A DNA stretch of 64,000 bases from NCBI RefSeq assembly GCF_030272615.1, contig NC_081409.1, positions 242,057,832-242,121,831 of the forward strand. The letters run 5' to 3'. Below, one piece after another: positions 1 to 10,917 of the stretch (positions within the stretch are counted from its first letter, which is position 1; each line of letters begins with the position of its first letter). The stretch is from Cryptomeria japonica. Taxonomy: Eukaryota; Streptophyta; Pinopsida; Cupressales; Cupressaceae. A program made the position numbers and the translations under genes. A model generated the notes under the pieces. It saw only the letters and a list, made by a program, of their open reading frames with translations, had not been told where the DNA came from and made no database searches.

Positions 1-302
1 CATGCTGGCCATACCCAAGTCCTGATTTGTCTTTTGCAAGTTGTGAATGGGGTTGTATGGATTCTAGGATGCCCTCTTGATGCTTTCCAATAGGTCCTTT
101 CCCTTTGTATCCTATTCTTTGCATGATTCTGATCCCATTTCCCTACTGTTATGTGGGAACGACCACTTTTAGGGTAGCAACTCTTATTTCTTCCTCATCC
201 TTGTATAGCCAGCTAAGGATGTCCTTGTCTTTTGATTCTTCTGCAAGTGTGCCAATTTGGATAAATTTACCATCAAACTTCTTGATGGGTTATGCTTCTT
301 GA
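1..302 (-). pseudogene. Tat-A G-patch region downstream of protease
   Basis: Minus-strand translation near positions 1-165 reads GNGIRIMQRIGYKGKGPIGK, a G-patch signature (aromatic or hydrophobic residues followed by MG-x-x-G-x-G spacing). The same block lies at about 48620-48745 in Tat-C. G-patches bind nucleic acid or helicases, and in betaretroviruses one follows the protease. Upstream on the minus strand is an acidic linker (EESKDKDILSWLYKDEEE-like). Stops interrupt the frame just before the G-patch in this copy. The window edge truncates it. Confidence 0.7.
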
Positions 303-362
303 TGTTTTGATGTGGAAGGTTGTCCTTGTGTTTCCCCCATAGAGTTGTTGTACTGAAAGGGA

Positions 363-734
363 TTAGTGTCTGCTGATATTGAAATATCTTATCCGTTGTA
401 GGCGAATTTGAGACATTTCATGGATCCAAGGACGACCCAATAGTATGTTGTATGTCAAGTCTATATCCAAGACTTGGCACAATGTGTCTCTTTGCACAGG
501 TCCTACCTGAATGGGTAGTACCATTGTTCCTTCAGATGACCTTTCTTCATCATCATAAGATTTGATAGTGATCTTCTTTTTAGGGTCAATAGCTTGCTCG
601 GAGAAGCCCAATGCACAGATAAGATTTAAGATACATATATTGAGACCAACTCCTCCATCTATTAGCACTCTTTTCACCCGATGTTTGTAGACTAGGACTT
701 TGATATGGAGTGAGGTGTTGTGCGGATGACTCAA
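363..734 (-). pseudogene. Tat-A retroviral-type aspartic protease
   Basis: The 123-codon frame contains KRVLIDGGVGLNIC, the flap-proximal active-site strand of a retropepsin-like protease, and ends its core with YNILLGRPWIHEM, the typical ILLGRPW second signature of plant Ty3/Gypsy proteases. The active-site triad is D-G-G instead of D-[ST]-G, as in the Tat-C copy, so this is a family trait rather than a lesion of one copy. The protease would act as a homodimer on the Gag-Pol polyprotein in virus-like particles. It is separated from gag by a short out-of-frame stretch (735-903). Confidence 0.85.
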
Positions 735-903
735 GAAGACGTCATCATGTTCTGAAAAGGATGTTATGTGGAACTGTCTTATGTGCCACCATGGCTTGGA
801 ACCAATTGATATCCAGATCGTTTGGAACTGTTGTTTCTACAAGAGCTTGCTCCAAGATATCCTTATTTTTTGGTGAAAGTTTGAGCAACTCTAGTATTGA
901 TAT

Positions 904-2825
904 CTAAGCGGGTGTCCCTTGTAGTTGATCGACCAAGTTATATTGAGTCTTGGGGATAGTTGTTTCTTTAGATGTATTCCCCTTCAAGACATATTTCTGA
1001 GCCCTCGTTGTCATGTTTATTGGTGCATGCTCTTGTTTATCTTTGATCTTTATGACATTTAATTGATTGTCACATGTCGATATGTGATTTATGATGTTTT
1101 TGTATATGTGATTGATGCGGGCTCCTTTGTTGTTGTTTGACCTTGATGCTCCTCCCTTGTCGTAATTAGGAAGAGGATTTTTGAAAGCCTCATGGTCACC
1201 ATTGGTTTTATGACCATCGGTCATTGTGTCTCCCTTATCTATCATATCTTGAACTAGGTTTTTCAACCTCATGCAATTGTTTGTTCTATGCCCCTTGTTT
1301 CGATGATAATCACAATAATGCGAGTCATTCCACCATGGTGGTTTGACTTGGGGTTCAAAGTTGCTTAGGACTGGAAATGTGATAACCTTATTTGCCAATA
1401 GTTCTCAAAATGCAGATTTCAGGGTTTGTCCCAATGGTGTATATGTTATTCAATATAGGGTAGGTGGAGTGTTAGCGTTACCCCCTGGTTGTTGTTGTTC
1501 CCCTGATTGTTATTGTTATTCCCTCAATAGTTATTGTTTCCTTGGTTGTTGTTGTTTCCTTGGTTGGGAGTGCATTGATAGTTGTTGGTGCCTTGATTGA
1601 CACTTCTTTGATCATTGTTGGATGGAGTGTTACCTGATAAAGTCAGCACTGGTTTCTTAGAATTTACATTGTTGGCATCGACTACACCATCATTAACAAC
1701 ATTTTTGTTTCTAGTCCAAAATTTAGACTTGTCTAGGTTGTTATTATATTAATTGCTATAGGTGTTAATGCTTGATGAACTAACACCTTCCTTGGAGAAT
1801 TTCAAGCTCCCTTTCTTGATGGAGGCTTCCTCTACTTGGATGCCATTCTTGATCAGTTTTACAAAAGTAGGTAGACATTGTAGTTTGAGTTGATAACTCA
1901 TTTCATCATTCAAATTGTCTATGAAGATTTCCATCTTTTCCTTTTTCAGGTAAATCTCGTGGGTACCTTGAGACCATATGTCTCCATCATGGTATATTTG
2001 AATTTGGTAGGAAAGGTATCGTGTTTAGCCTCCTATCAAAAAGGTAAGGACAAATGTCTTCCAAATAATACCTCATCGTAGACCCTTGTTGCATATCTTG
2101 CATTTGTCGTTGGAGTGCTTGAAGTTGTTGCATAATGTTCGCTAAGGGAACATTTTCTTCATTGGACCTTCAATGACGGGCATCTCCTTGTTCACTAACA
2201 TTGTCATAATTATGAGTATCATCTCAGTTGTGGGTGTTGTCTTGGTCATGTGTGTCCTCTCCTCTCAAATTCTCTTGATTTTGAGTATTATATGTGTAGG
2301 TCCCTACCCTTGTTCATGAGATTATTTCATCAGTATTCCTTAAATTTCCTATGTCAAAATCTTCAAGAATCTTGACTTCTTTAGTAGTTACAATGAGGAT
2401 ATATTTTTGTTTATCTGTGTCTATAAGCCTTTCCATGAGTTTTTGAAAAATGACATTCTCTTGACATTGTTGGACAAGCTCCTCAGTGATCTCTTCTTCT
2501 TCCATACTCGTATTAAAAGGATTGGACTCCATTTGACTCGTACTTGATTCTGGTTGTGGATCCTTTCCTTTATTTTTCTGAGATCGAGTGACATCAGGCA
2601 TCAATAGATTTCTATAGTAGTGAATTTATCCTCTTCTAACGGGGTTCTTGGTGGAGTTGGTGGCTCAAGCCGAGCCTCATTGTAAGTGATGCAATTTCTT
2701 GGAAATAAGGCGAGATTGATCTTTCCTCCATTGTTAAGGCGTTGATTGAATGTTGCTTTCCGAATGTAAGCTCTACTTCTCAAAGGTTCCTTGTCAAACT
2801 CGTTAGATTTTCCTTGAAGGTACAA
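904..2825 (-). pseudogene. Tat-A gag, broken, with internal deletion
   Basis: Frames 2825-2601, 2604-2314, 1934-1749 and 1398-904 on the minus strand together correspond to Tat-C gag at about 45466-47779. They hold an N-terminal segment (GKSNEFDKEPLRSRAYI), a conserved helix region ending in FDIGNLRNTDEIIS, the tail of the retrotransposon gag core, an Asn/Gln-rich linker (about 1480-1620), and a zinc-finger-like block CDYHRNKGHRTNNC. Compared with Tat-C about 271 nt of the gag core are absent at about 1988-1992, so most of the capsid-like domain is lost. Several frameshifts and stops add to this. The start codon is uncertain. Confidence 0.8.
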
Positions 2826-5143
2826 TCACATATGATGCAAGAAAATGTGATGTGATGCAAAGAGTTGAAGGTTGATGTAGAGAAACTTTCTCCTCTTGAT
2901 AAGTACCCTAGGACTAGGTTGTCTCTTCTTCAACGTAGTCTTTTGACAAAGACTTCTTCTCAAAATATGAGAAGTGGTCATACAAATGATCAAAGTTCTT
3001 TGATGTTGATGGTTGATATGGATACTTTGTTTCAAATACTCAAGCTTACTAAGTCGAATAAAGGTTTTGTTTGATAGGCCCCTATGACAGAGTGCATCTA
3101 ATGATATGGATAAAGTTTTCCGATATGGAAACTTGATTTGACTAACTTGAATACCTAGCTAGGTATTATTGTTGAGATAGTTGGATGATAAAATCTTGAT
3201 CACTTGGTTTTGATACTCCTCTATGTTGATTGGATGAAAATATTACCTAAAGATAGTTGAAATGTTGATAACCACCTCCAATGGTGCTTGGTTGGATTCA
3301 AAATTTTCTCTCACCTATGACTTTTCCTTGTGTTTTGAACTGATTTTTGAGTTTGATTTTGGATGTTTTTGCAAGATATTTTAGCAAATATTACAAGAAC
3401 GCATAGCACACATGAAAACAATGGTCATACTAATGCTAAACATTGAGTGTATGTTCTTTTGAGGATGTGTTCAAATTCCCGTTCTTTTCACTGGTTTGGA
3501 TCACAATAAATACACATAAGATAGACTCTTTATTCAAAGGTCATTGACAATATCATAGCCCACTTAGTCTCGATACTCCGTCAGCTCAAACAACCTTGTC
3601 ACCCCCTAAAGGGCACCCGTTTTTTTGCCTTTTTCCAGAAATTAACCCAAAGTGAATTGCTTCACAATTGGGTAGTTATCTTGGGAGATATATGGTGAGT
3701 AATCTTGGAGGCATATTCTTCCCCACCCTTGCCCTATGATATTGCCAATGTTTGGCAACTAACTCGACTCAAAGTCTCTATCGCTATGCCTTTTAGTAAA
3801 GGCTTCTCTTCGAAGATACCCTTTGAAGTCGTGCAAGCGCGATTGAGGCCTATAGCCCAACAAAGTACCAAACAAGATGTAGTCACACAAACGTGATTGA
3901 GACCTTAAGGCTCTACAAAGTGCTTGATATGAGATAACTCAAATATGCTTCGTCCCCCAAGATTTTCATCTCAAAAGGCAATTTGATTATAGTGAGTTAG
4001 AATACTTGGCTTTAGCCATACTCACTTGGGTCGTTCTCTTCTCACTAGCCCCCTCAAGGTGTTTGGGAAGACAAGCCCTCTAAAGGTTGTAAAATGCTTG
4101 AAGGTAAAGAGAGCATGAAAAAGAGTGGGTTTGGCTTTTTGGTCACCCAATTAAGGGGAGAGCATATACCTACCACTTTCGAGACAAGGCAAACATTGCT
4201 CTTTTTATCTTTCCAAAGCAATGATTTGCTAAATCCTAATTGGAGATGTTGCTCCAACCAAGCATGGTGTTATTTAGTCCCACATAGCAATTTGATTTCT
4301 AACTAGGAATATAAATCATGGTCAACGAAATGAAAGCACGTTGCTTGAAAGTAAATCACTTTGTAAGAAATGGATAAGTTGATTGTTCTTTTTAATCTTG
4401 CAAGTAAATGTTGATTGTTAATATTAACCTTTGCAAGAAAGTAGAAAGTTTGTCTTGTTCTTTTTAGAACCCAAATTGAAATGTGAACTTTAACTTGCAA
4501 AAGAAATGTTTGAAGTTTGTTATAAATTTTACCCTTGCAAGTGTGGTTCTTTTTTAATTTCCCAAATTAAAAGATGTGGTTCTTTTTAGAGCACCAATTG
4601 AAGATTGTGAGGTTCCTTTTACCTTGAAAATAAAATGAGTTCAATTTTAACCAACTTTAGGAAAAAAAAAGTTAGGAAAACTAAAATCAAATCCTAATTT
4701 AACTCCTTCAAACCTGCATCAAATTATTAAAACTTGCAAGAAGAAAAATCTAGGGAAATATAAAATCTCTTGGTGGGCTTCCACAAGCCTAATTTCAAGC
4801 CTTGGTTCATATCATATCTTTACATCCATCCATCTAAGCCATCAACAAATTCATATAATAAAACTCCTAAAAAAGCCTCTCTGTTTTTCATACGAGTAAA
4901 CAAAAACTTGTATGAGCTTTCCTAATAGACCATACGATAATTCTTACTTGCCCATATGACAAAGTAAACAGAATCACACAATAACTAGTAGAATTTGTAC
5001 AACAAGAATAAGCTTTCCATATGAAAAAATAAATAGAATTGCAATATAACTAACAAAATCTCGTACGAGATTTTGCGCTGAAGCGGAACTTGCAATTTCT
5101 CACAACACAAAAAATTGCAAAAATATTAAATTCAGGGACGTGA
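2826..5143 (-). other. Tat-A untranslated leader
   Basis: About 2.3 kb between PBS and gag. It is AT-rich with only short frames. By eye it aligns with the Tat-C leader (43153-45465). A shared short frame reads VGICSPLNWV (about 4170 here, 44144 there). No RNA gene was recognised. Long leaders are common in Tat-lineage elements. Confidence 0.6.
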
Positions 5144-5161
5144 GCCCCACGATGGGCGCCA
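5144..5161 (-). other. Tat-A primer-binding site
   Basis: On the minus strand TGGCGCCCATCGTGGGGC begins five bases after the LTR end. The first seven bases match the complement of the 3' end of plant tRNA-Asp, a primer used by many plant Gypsy elements; the remainder is looser, so the tRNA is not certain. Confidence 0.7.
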
Positions 5162-5166
5162 ATTAA

Positions 5167-6751
5167 TGTATGCTATAAATGTGGTCTTCCACCTGCGAGA
5201 GGGAAAACACTTCAAACAGGTCAATGAAGCATTGCATTAGATGTTAGAAATCAAAACACATGAATAGATTAAAAACTCTAAAATCGCCTCATCGTCCCCT
5301 ATCCTTAAAGATCTCTAAAATTCAAGGTGGGCCTCACTTGGAAGAGCACTTGATCCTCAAGATGACAACCTAGAGAACAAGTTATATGAAAAATGCTACT
5401 AGACTTAAAATGGATGCAACTAGGATTCTAGTGAGAGCTAAGAGATGAAGATGAGGGTGAAGGATGCAAGCTAGGTGATTAAGAGGCAATGTATATTCCA
5501 AATTGAAAGCTAAGTATGCTATGTGAGTTAATTAAACTAAGATGAAAATGAAAAACTTATAAAAGAAGTGAAATTAAGTTAGGATGGAAGATTAAAATGC
5601 AACTAAATGAAGCTAAACTATGTGCTATGGATGCTTGAGGATGATGTTGATGCTTGGTGATAACAAAGAGGTCTCCTTAACCTGCAATGTGACTATAATT
5701 TTGATGCACAAAAGACTTGATTAATTGAAAGGAATGAGCTCTATTTATAGGGAAAATAGAGAAATGGATGGTTGAGATTGAGTAATCTCAACAAGGGCTA
5801 GGATTGAAAGTTATCAATCCATGGGAGAGACTCAATCCAATCCCAAGTTTACAAATGTCACCTTAAGAGGGCTTGAGGGGATGCTAAACAATCATTAGAT
5901 GCTAAGAAAGCAATTAGGGATAACCTCAAGGAGTGACATCATGGATAATGCATTAACTAGAGAGGTATGTTATTGCCCAAGAGGTAAACTCTTGTGCAAC
6001 ATGAGAAAATGGTTAAAGGGACAACCATCATGGCTAAGGGGTGTGGGTTTGTAAGAGGCATTAAATGCCTTTTGAAGACTTTGGACTCTAACTTTCCAAA
6101 AGAGGAAAACCACTAGTGGTTTATGTAAGAGCCTTACATGTTTGGAAGACTCAACAAGTTAACTTGTTGAAATAGATAAAGTATTAAATGTATTTTGAAG
6201 ACTTTCTTCCAAATTTGGAGAAGTGACTCCCCCAAATTTAGGGAAAGGGCATGATGAGGAGATTAGACATGATTAGGATAGGATTAGAAGGCTTCTAGAA
6301 GAATGATTAGGGGAATGTAGTATTTTGCAAGTGGGTGAGGGAAAATAGGTGATTTTGGTAAATTAAAATGATTTAATTTAGCCAAAAAGGGGATGCAACT
6401 TGCATTTGTAGGATTTTGTAAGTGGGAGGATTTTTAAATAAATTTTGATCTATTTAAATGCAAAAGGGATTTTAATTAAATGTGAATTTAATAAAAAAAA
6501 GGGAAAAGGGGATTTTAATTAAATAAATAAGATTTATTCAATTAAATGGCTAAGGGTACTTAATCAAACCTTAGTTTAATTAAAAGGTTAGGCTAGAGGA
6601 AATGAATTTAATCAAATCTTTAATTTGATTAATAGGCTAATTAGAAGAATAGGGATATTAGTTAAATCTCAATTTAATTAATTGGAAGAATTAATAATTA
6701 TTAAATGAATAAAATTCACTTCATTCATTGTGCAACTTTTAGGTGTCTACA
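5167..6751 (-). repeat. Tat-A 5' LTR (1585 bp)
   Basis: Minus-strand start TGTAGACACC at 6751 and end CATACA at 5167, giving TG...CA termini. A TATA box CTATAAATAG lies at 5750-5741. The interior has AATTAAAT-rich blocks like those of the Tat-C LTRs. It retains the segment corresponding to 59915-60121 of the Tat-C 3' LTR that is missing from the Tat-C 5' LTR. Confidence 0.85.
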
Positions 6752-7875
6752 ATTATCATTGATTGGAGAAGTGCTAACATCAATTTGAGGGGAAGAGGTA
6801 GTCTGAGTACCATCACAGAAGTGGGTAATCCTGTTAACCTCGCTATCTTGGAGCTCCTCAAAATGAAGCTCTACAAGAATGTTTAAATTGTTAGACAGTT
6901 CCATGGAGTCCAAACACCTTGTGGGGGTATCCAAGCTAGCAACTTCGCTCAAATCAATACTAGAGCATCCCCTTTCCTCAATACCCCTAGCAATAGACTT
7001 GACGAGAGAGCTATTCTTTTCCTTAACCAAACTAGCCACAAAAAACATAATGTGAGAATCATCATCCATTGGGACAAAGGAATGAACAACCTGGGGGTGC
7101 TCATCAGAATAGTGGGTCACCTCCATCATGGAAACCCTAGAGCTCTTAAGCTTATCAAGGGAAAGCTATGAGCATTCTTCCTCCTGACCTTGTGATTTCT
7201 TAGATGCATGATCTAGTCAGATTTATCCTCCTTAGGATCCCTAATTTGAGAAAGTGACACAACAATGGCCGAATGAGGGAGGGGGTCAACATCAAACTTT
7301 CAAAACTTAGTAGCCTCTTCAAGTATGATAAGATTAGCAGGCAAAGCGTTAACCACACCCTTCATTGTATCTTTAAGAACATTAAGTCATTCCAAAACAG
7401 GACCCTAAGAACCCTTTGCAAGCTTAGGTAGAGACTGAAGAGGGGTGCAAGGTTCACCAATGGGATGCACGAGGTTTCCAAAATTACCCTTAGAGCTGAT
7501 AGTGGGCTTATGTTTTGTGAGAACAGGGCTATTTCTTCGAATGTGCCCTTCTCTTTTACACAGGAAACAAGCATTAATATCACCTAAAATTTTAATAACA
7601 CAAACCATGAGATCCTCATCAATATTAATTTCGACAAATCTAGGTAGGTCTTTGTTGGGTTTGATAGATATTAGGACCCTAGCATCCATGTGGGGAGCCA
7701 AGGAGTGGGTGTTATCCACTTTGAGTACTTTCCCAATGGAGTCTAACATTTTGGGAATAAAATTCCACAACAGAGGTGGAAGGTTTTTTTTTAACAATCC
7801 ACCTAGAGCAAGAGAGGGCTAAAATTTCATCACTCATAGCCTTAGGCGACCATTTAAGGGCCCTAAAGTACATTT
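6752..7875 (-). pseudogene. LINE-A ORF1, downstream part (DUF4283-like, CCHC)
   Basis: Minus-strand frames 7894-7712, 7797-7405 and 7129-6752 carry YFRALKWSPKAMSDEI, then LPPLLWNFIPKMLDSIGKVL, the W-x-x-LP...IG-x-x-LG-x-x-L-x-x-D pattern of the ORF1 protein of plant L1-type LINEs, then a zinc knuckle CFLCKREGHIRRNS in which the last Cys is replaced by Ser. The rest is a low-complexity acidic tail. ORF1 proteins coat LINE RNA. The upstream part lies beyond Gypsy-B at 13947-14444; the downstream part is cut at 6752 by Tat-A. Stops and frameshifts show it is dead. Confidence 0.75.
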
Positions 7876-8193
7876 TGTTGATGGGAATAATCATTATGTT
7901 ATGTTGTTATATTATGTTTATGTTGTCGTCGGTAATAATGAGTTACGGCGGTCAGTTAGTTGGCCGACGGGTAGGTAGTTGGAGTCGCGACGGTTGTGTC
8001 GCACCCCTTCGGGTATTATATATTGTGTACCTTTTCTTAGAAAGGATCATGTTAGTCGTGTCAGATATAATGTTATAAGCACTTGATGTACATGGACTGT
8101 TGAATTAATATAGAGATTGGTTATTTAATGTATTTCCATTATGTTCTGTGCATTTACTTTCTGCATTTAACCGTTTACCCGAGAGGGCAAACA
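7876..8193 (+). repeat. Gypsy-B 5' LTR
   Basis: Starts TGTTGATGGG, ends GGGCAAACA. A probable TATA element TATTATATA lies at 8014-8022. Differs from the 3' LTR at five sites (near 7882, 7948, two near 8116-8118, and 8147), all C/T or G/A. Confidence 0.95.
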
Positions 8194-8195
8194 TT

Positions 8196-8208
8196 TGGCG
8201 CCGCTGCC
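8196..8208 (+). other. Gypsy-B primer-binding site (tRNA-Asp type)
   Basis: TGGCGCCGCTGCC starts two bases after the LTR and matches the complement of the plant tRNA-Asp 3' end (TGGCGCCGTTGCC) at all but one position. Confidence 0.85.
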
Positions 8209-8886
8209 TAGACGTACTCGGGAACGGAAGACACGGATGGCGCACAGACACAATGGGCCTCCCCGTTGGTGAAGTAAACCCGGAGGTCGATGACGCGCAG
8301 ACAGTTTTTTATACAGGAGAAGACACGGCAACGCGAGAATTTTTAATTTTGCTCCAAGTAGCCATTCAGACATACATTCGACGAGAAGCAGCGGAGGCAA
8401 AAATCCCACCAAGTGCCATGTGGACGGCGCTGGAGGTTAGCCCGACAGTAAACCGGTTGATGAACCACCTCCCCCGGTTGCTTGCATAGGCATCGCTGGC
8501 ACAACAGGCCCGCCTGGAGGAGATTGCCCAGGAAGAGCGATGACAACAAATCTTGCAACGCTATGAAGAGAATAGCCGACGGGAAACGGAGCGAGATGGC
8601 GCCAGGCTAGGAGGAAATTGAACCTTGTAATAATCCCGACACACTGCTGATATAAATTGTGGCCGAAAGGCAAAATAAAAATAAAAATAATAAAAGTTTT
8701 TTTGTGTACATGGCGTGTGTTTGCTGTGTATGGAAGTGACTTATGCCCAATAGACTAAATAAGGACAAAAATAAAAAGATACAGAGTGACGAATGGGAAG
8801 TGGCACAAACCACGTTGAATCTCAGACAACAGATAGAACGAAGGCGTAGGCTAAGGCAGCTTGCCGAGGGATGACCGGCCGAGGGG
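8209..8886 (+). other. Gypsy-B 5' leader
   Basis: Short frames only (for example 8148-8489, which begins in the LTR). No recognisable domain was seen. It probably contains packaging signals, by analogy with other elements. Confidence 0.5.
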
Positions 8887-10761
8887 TTGCCCGAAGGGAA
8901 CCCAGGAGGTGTCACGGAGGTTGCGGAGGAAGAGATAGACGGAGAGAACTACACTGTCTACACTGTTGTAGGGCTACCAGAAGGAGTCACGGAGGGTGCC
9001 GAAGGAGAACTCTACAGTTCGCCAGAATACCACCGTAGGGTAAGAAGCCGCGAAGAGTTGGTGGAACAAACAAGGCGAAGTCTAAACCTGATCGACGCTA
9101 CCAGAGACTTGCTAAAGAATTTGTCCATTTCAGAGGACAACCGGAGGGAGACAACGAAAGGTGACGGTACGACCGAAGGTGCCGAGGGAGCACAAGGGTA
9201 CCGTACTGGAGGCAATTTGTTTGGTTCGGTGTCAGCAACTTTTTCTGGAGGACCCACGAGTGGAGGTTCAGTTGCAAGAGGCGGAGGATCACCAGGTACA
9301 AGCACACAAGGAATTAGAGGAGTGAGACCCAGCGGAGGGATGGCAAGTAAACAAAAATTGCCAAAGTTCACAGGGGAGGGCAAGGAAGACCCCTTACGGC
9401 ACTGTCGTACATGTGAAACCATTTGGTCTGCCAACGGAGTAATAGACTAGGATGACTGGGTACAACAGTTCCCAGCCACGTTACGAGGAGTTGCCATAGA
9501 TTGGTACTCCGATGTGGACAAGCAAAAAGTGGCCACGTGGGCCAATCTACAAAAGGAATTCACGGGGGAGTTTCGGTTGCTCCGTGATGACAATGAAATT
9601 GTAACGGAGATATACAGTACCAAACAAGGTACCAGGGAGACAGTACGGGCATACAGTCGGAGGCTGAAAGAACTCTTGGGTAAAATGGAAAGCCAACCCG
9701 CAGATGGATTGAAGAAACGATGGTTCGTTGAAGGGTTGAAATCCTCCCTACGGAGGAAGATGAAAATTGTACCCCCGACGTCATATGACGACGCTTATAA
9801 TAGGGTGATGCACCTGGAGAGCGAACACAAAACATCAAAGAAGAAGAAAAGTAATAAATCCTCATCCGAGGACGATGACTCTTCACAGGAAAGCAGTAGC
9901 GACGACGAGGCTGGCAAACGGGTACACGCGCTCCAGAAGGACATGGAATGAATGCTGAGAGAATTCAAGGCCATGAAAGGGAGTACAAGTAAGACGGAAG
10001 AAATTGAAGTGTGGTGTACAGACTGCAGGAGTGTCGGACACACAAAGGGGACTTGCCCGAAGAAGGCATTCTGTGAGATTTGCCAAATGATGGGACACTC
10101 CACCAAGGAGTGCCCATACAATATGAAAACCTGAAGCACGAACCAGGTGTTGTTCACGGAGCAGGCCACAACATCCGCACCAGCGGGTACCGGCCAACAT
10201 ACTAACACAACGACATCATCTGGAGGATACCGGGACAACAGACGCGGCGGCGGAAGGAATAGCAACAATAACAATAACGGAAGCCTTATCCAGTATGATG
10301 CCAAGAGCCGGCCAATTATCCAATGTAGGGCCTGTAATCAGTGGGGGCACTTCGCCCGTGATTGCACGAAGGAAGCCACCCCTCAGCACCTCTGTCGTTG
10401 GTGTGGGCCAGGCGACCATGAGGACGCAAATTGCCCGCAGGCAGGGGTTAATCTCCTCAACATTGAGAAGGCTGAGAAGACTGGTGAGAAAGAAGTACTG
10501 GCGATCACCCGTGCCCAGACGAAAAAAGCCACTTATCTCGACCCCTGTACGGAGAAGGAGAGATTACGGGAGGCAAAGGCCAATATTGAATGTGAGATGA
10601 CGACCGAACGACGGGACAACGAGGTGGCGAGCACATCATCCTGTACGGAAGTGGAAAATAACATCATTGGGCAAATCTTGCAGATGGAGGTGCCGATAAA
10701 GGTAAAAGACCTTCTAGACTCTATGCCACAATTAAGGACTGCCATCCTCACCAATGTGTAA
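8887..10761 (+). pseudogene. Gypsy-B gag with four CCHC zinc knuckles
   Basis: One reading frame interrupted only by stop codons at 9448-9450, 9949-9951, 10132-10134 and 10759-10761. The N-terminal about 155 residues are Gly/Glu-rich and low complexity. The retrotransposon gag core follows from KQKLPKFTGEGKEDP through ATLRGVAIDWYSDV and ETVRAYSRRLKELLGKM to about 9830. A Lys/Ser/Asp-rich linker leads to four perfect C-x2-C-x4-H-x4-C knuckles: CTDCRSVGHTKGTC, CEICQMMGHSTKEC, CRACNQWGHFARDC and CRWCGPGDHEDANC. Most plant Gypsy Gags have one or two. Gag forms the virus-like particle and the knuckles bind RNA. All lesions are nonsense changes without frameshift. Start chosen as the first Met of the open frame; the true start could lie upstream. 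Confidence 0.85.
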
Positions 10762-10764
10762 AGC

Positions 10765-10917
10765 ACCGCATTATCGAGTACACCACAGGTAGGGGTTCCT
10801 GCCACCGCATCGTCGAGTGCACCACAGGTACGGGTTCCCGCCACCGCATCGTCGAGTGCACCACAAGTAGGGGTTCCCACCACCGCTTTGAAGAGTACAC
10901 CACAGGTGGAGGTTTTT
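10765..10917 (+). repeat. In-frame 39-bp tandem repeat encoding 13-residue units
   Basis: Four units begin at 10765, 10804, 10843 and 10882. Each encodes a variant of TASSSAPQVRVPA, in frame with the gag frame before and the protease frame after. They form a linker between Gag and protease. The first and last units are the most diverged. Confidence 0.9.

Larger units (their letters stand above)
1..6751 (-). mobile_element. Tat-A: Ty3/Gypsy Tat-like LTR retrotransposon, 5' part only
   Basis: Read on the minus strand the order is LTR (6751 to 5167), primer-binding site, about 2.3 kb leader, gag, aspartic protease and G-patch region; the window edge then cuts the element. It is a second copy of the family seen complete at 41652-60682: both LTRs begin with TGTAGACACC, both have a CTATAAATAG TATA box, and the gag, protease and G-patch proteins align closely by eye. 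Polymerase and 3' LTR lie off-window, so the target duplication cannot be tested; the right flank is attat at 6752-6756. Frames carry stops and one gag deletion, so this copy is defective. It sits inside the ORF1 of LINE-A. Confidence 0.9.

Noticed and set aside
9012-10304. Several long minus-strand frames under Gypsy-B gag
   Set aside because: They overlap a clear plus-strand gag with zinc knuckles and have no motifs of their own.
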